This document shows, piece by piece, positions 5,731 to 5,750 of a stretch of 5,750 bases of DNA; positions within the stretch are counted from its first letter, which is position 1; every line of letters starts with the position of its first letter. This DNA is from Candidatus Fermentithermobacillaceae bacterium UBA3951 (GTDB taxonomy: Bacteria > Bacillota > Sulfobacillia > Fermentithermobacillales > Fermentithermobacillaceae): assembly GCA_002385465.1 (NCBI GenBank), contig DGDN01000111.1, positions 6,659 through 12,408 on the forward strand, given 5' to 3'. A program made the translations under genes and the position numbers. Below the pieces are notes generated by a model. It did not search any database and was not told where the DNA came from. It saw nothing but the letters and a program-made list of their open reading frames with translations.

Positions 5731-5750
5731 TCGGTGCGAAATGCCGGATG

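Noticed and set aside
1..5750. Mobile elements, CRISPR arrays, tRNA or rRNA genes
   Set aside because: No transposase motifs, terminal inverted repeats, regularly spaced direct repeats of CRISPR size, or tRNA/rRNA signatures were seen on either strand.

Overview
This 5.75 kb window looks like a chromosomal piece from a GC-rich, probably anaerobic Bacillota (a Clostridia-like lineage). The reasons are Shine-Dalgarno sites, an intrinsic terminator, a riboswitch class known mainly from Firmicutes, and proteins that read like clostridial family members. The genus cannot be named from the sequence alone.

Left part (1-2000, + strand) is a divalent-metal module. It opens inside the C-terminal membrane half of a FeoB-type ferrous iron importer, which stops at 852. 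An AT-rich spot follows, then a well-conserved NiCo (czcD-motif) riboswitch at about 873-966 whose 3' part overlaps a strong intrinsic terminator (947-984). Downstream is a cation diffusion facilitator (CDF) metal exporter (1074-2000). Its start region is duplicated: a 20-22 codon leader reading frame ends on the exporter's start, and the two initiation regions match at 22 of 28 bases. The order (Fe(II) importer, metal-sensing RNA, metal exporter) suggests intake balanced by metal-induced export, with Fe(II) a serious candidate for the sensed and exported ion alongside Ni/Co/Mn.

The right part (2109-5515, - strand) has three genes pointing toward the metal module, so transcription converges at 2001-2108, where no convincing terminator is visible. 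In transcription order they are: an intact peptidase family C69 dipeptidase (5515-4058); a 5'-truncated arginase/agmatinase-family remnant (about 4012-3481) whose first metal-binding motif is degraded; and a lipoprotein-like beta-lactamase-fold serine hydrolase (3440-2109) that keeps SxxK and YxN but has lost the usual third motif region.

The last 235 bases (5516-5750) are non-coding. They hold the dipeptidase ribosome-binding site, a short 11-12 bp imperfect tandem repeat, and three copies of GCGGGAT. The most rewarding part of the window is 853-1090.
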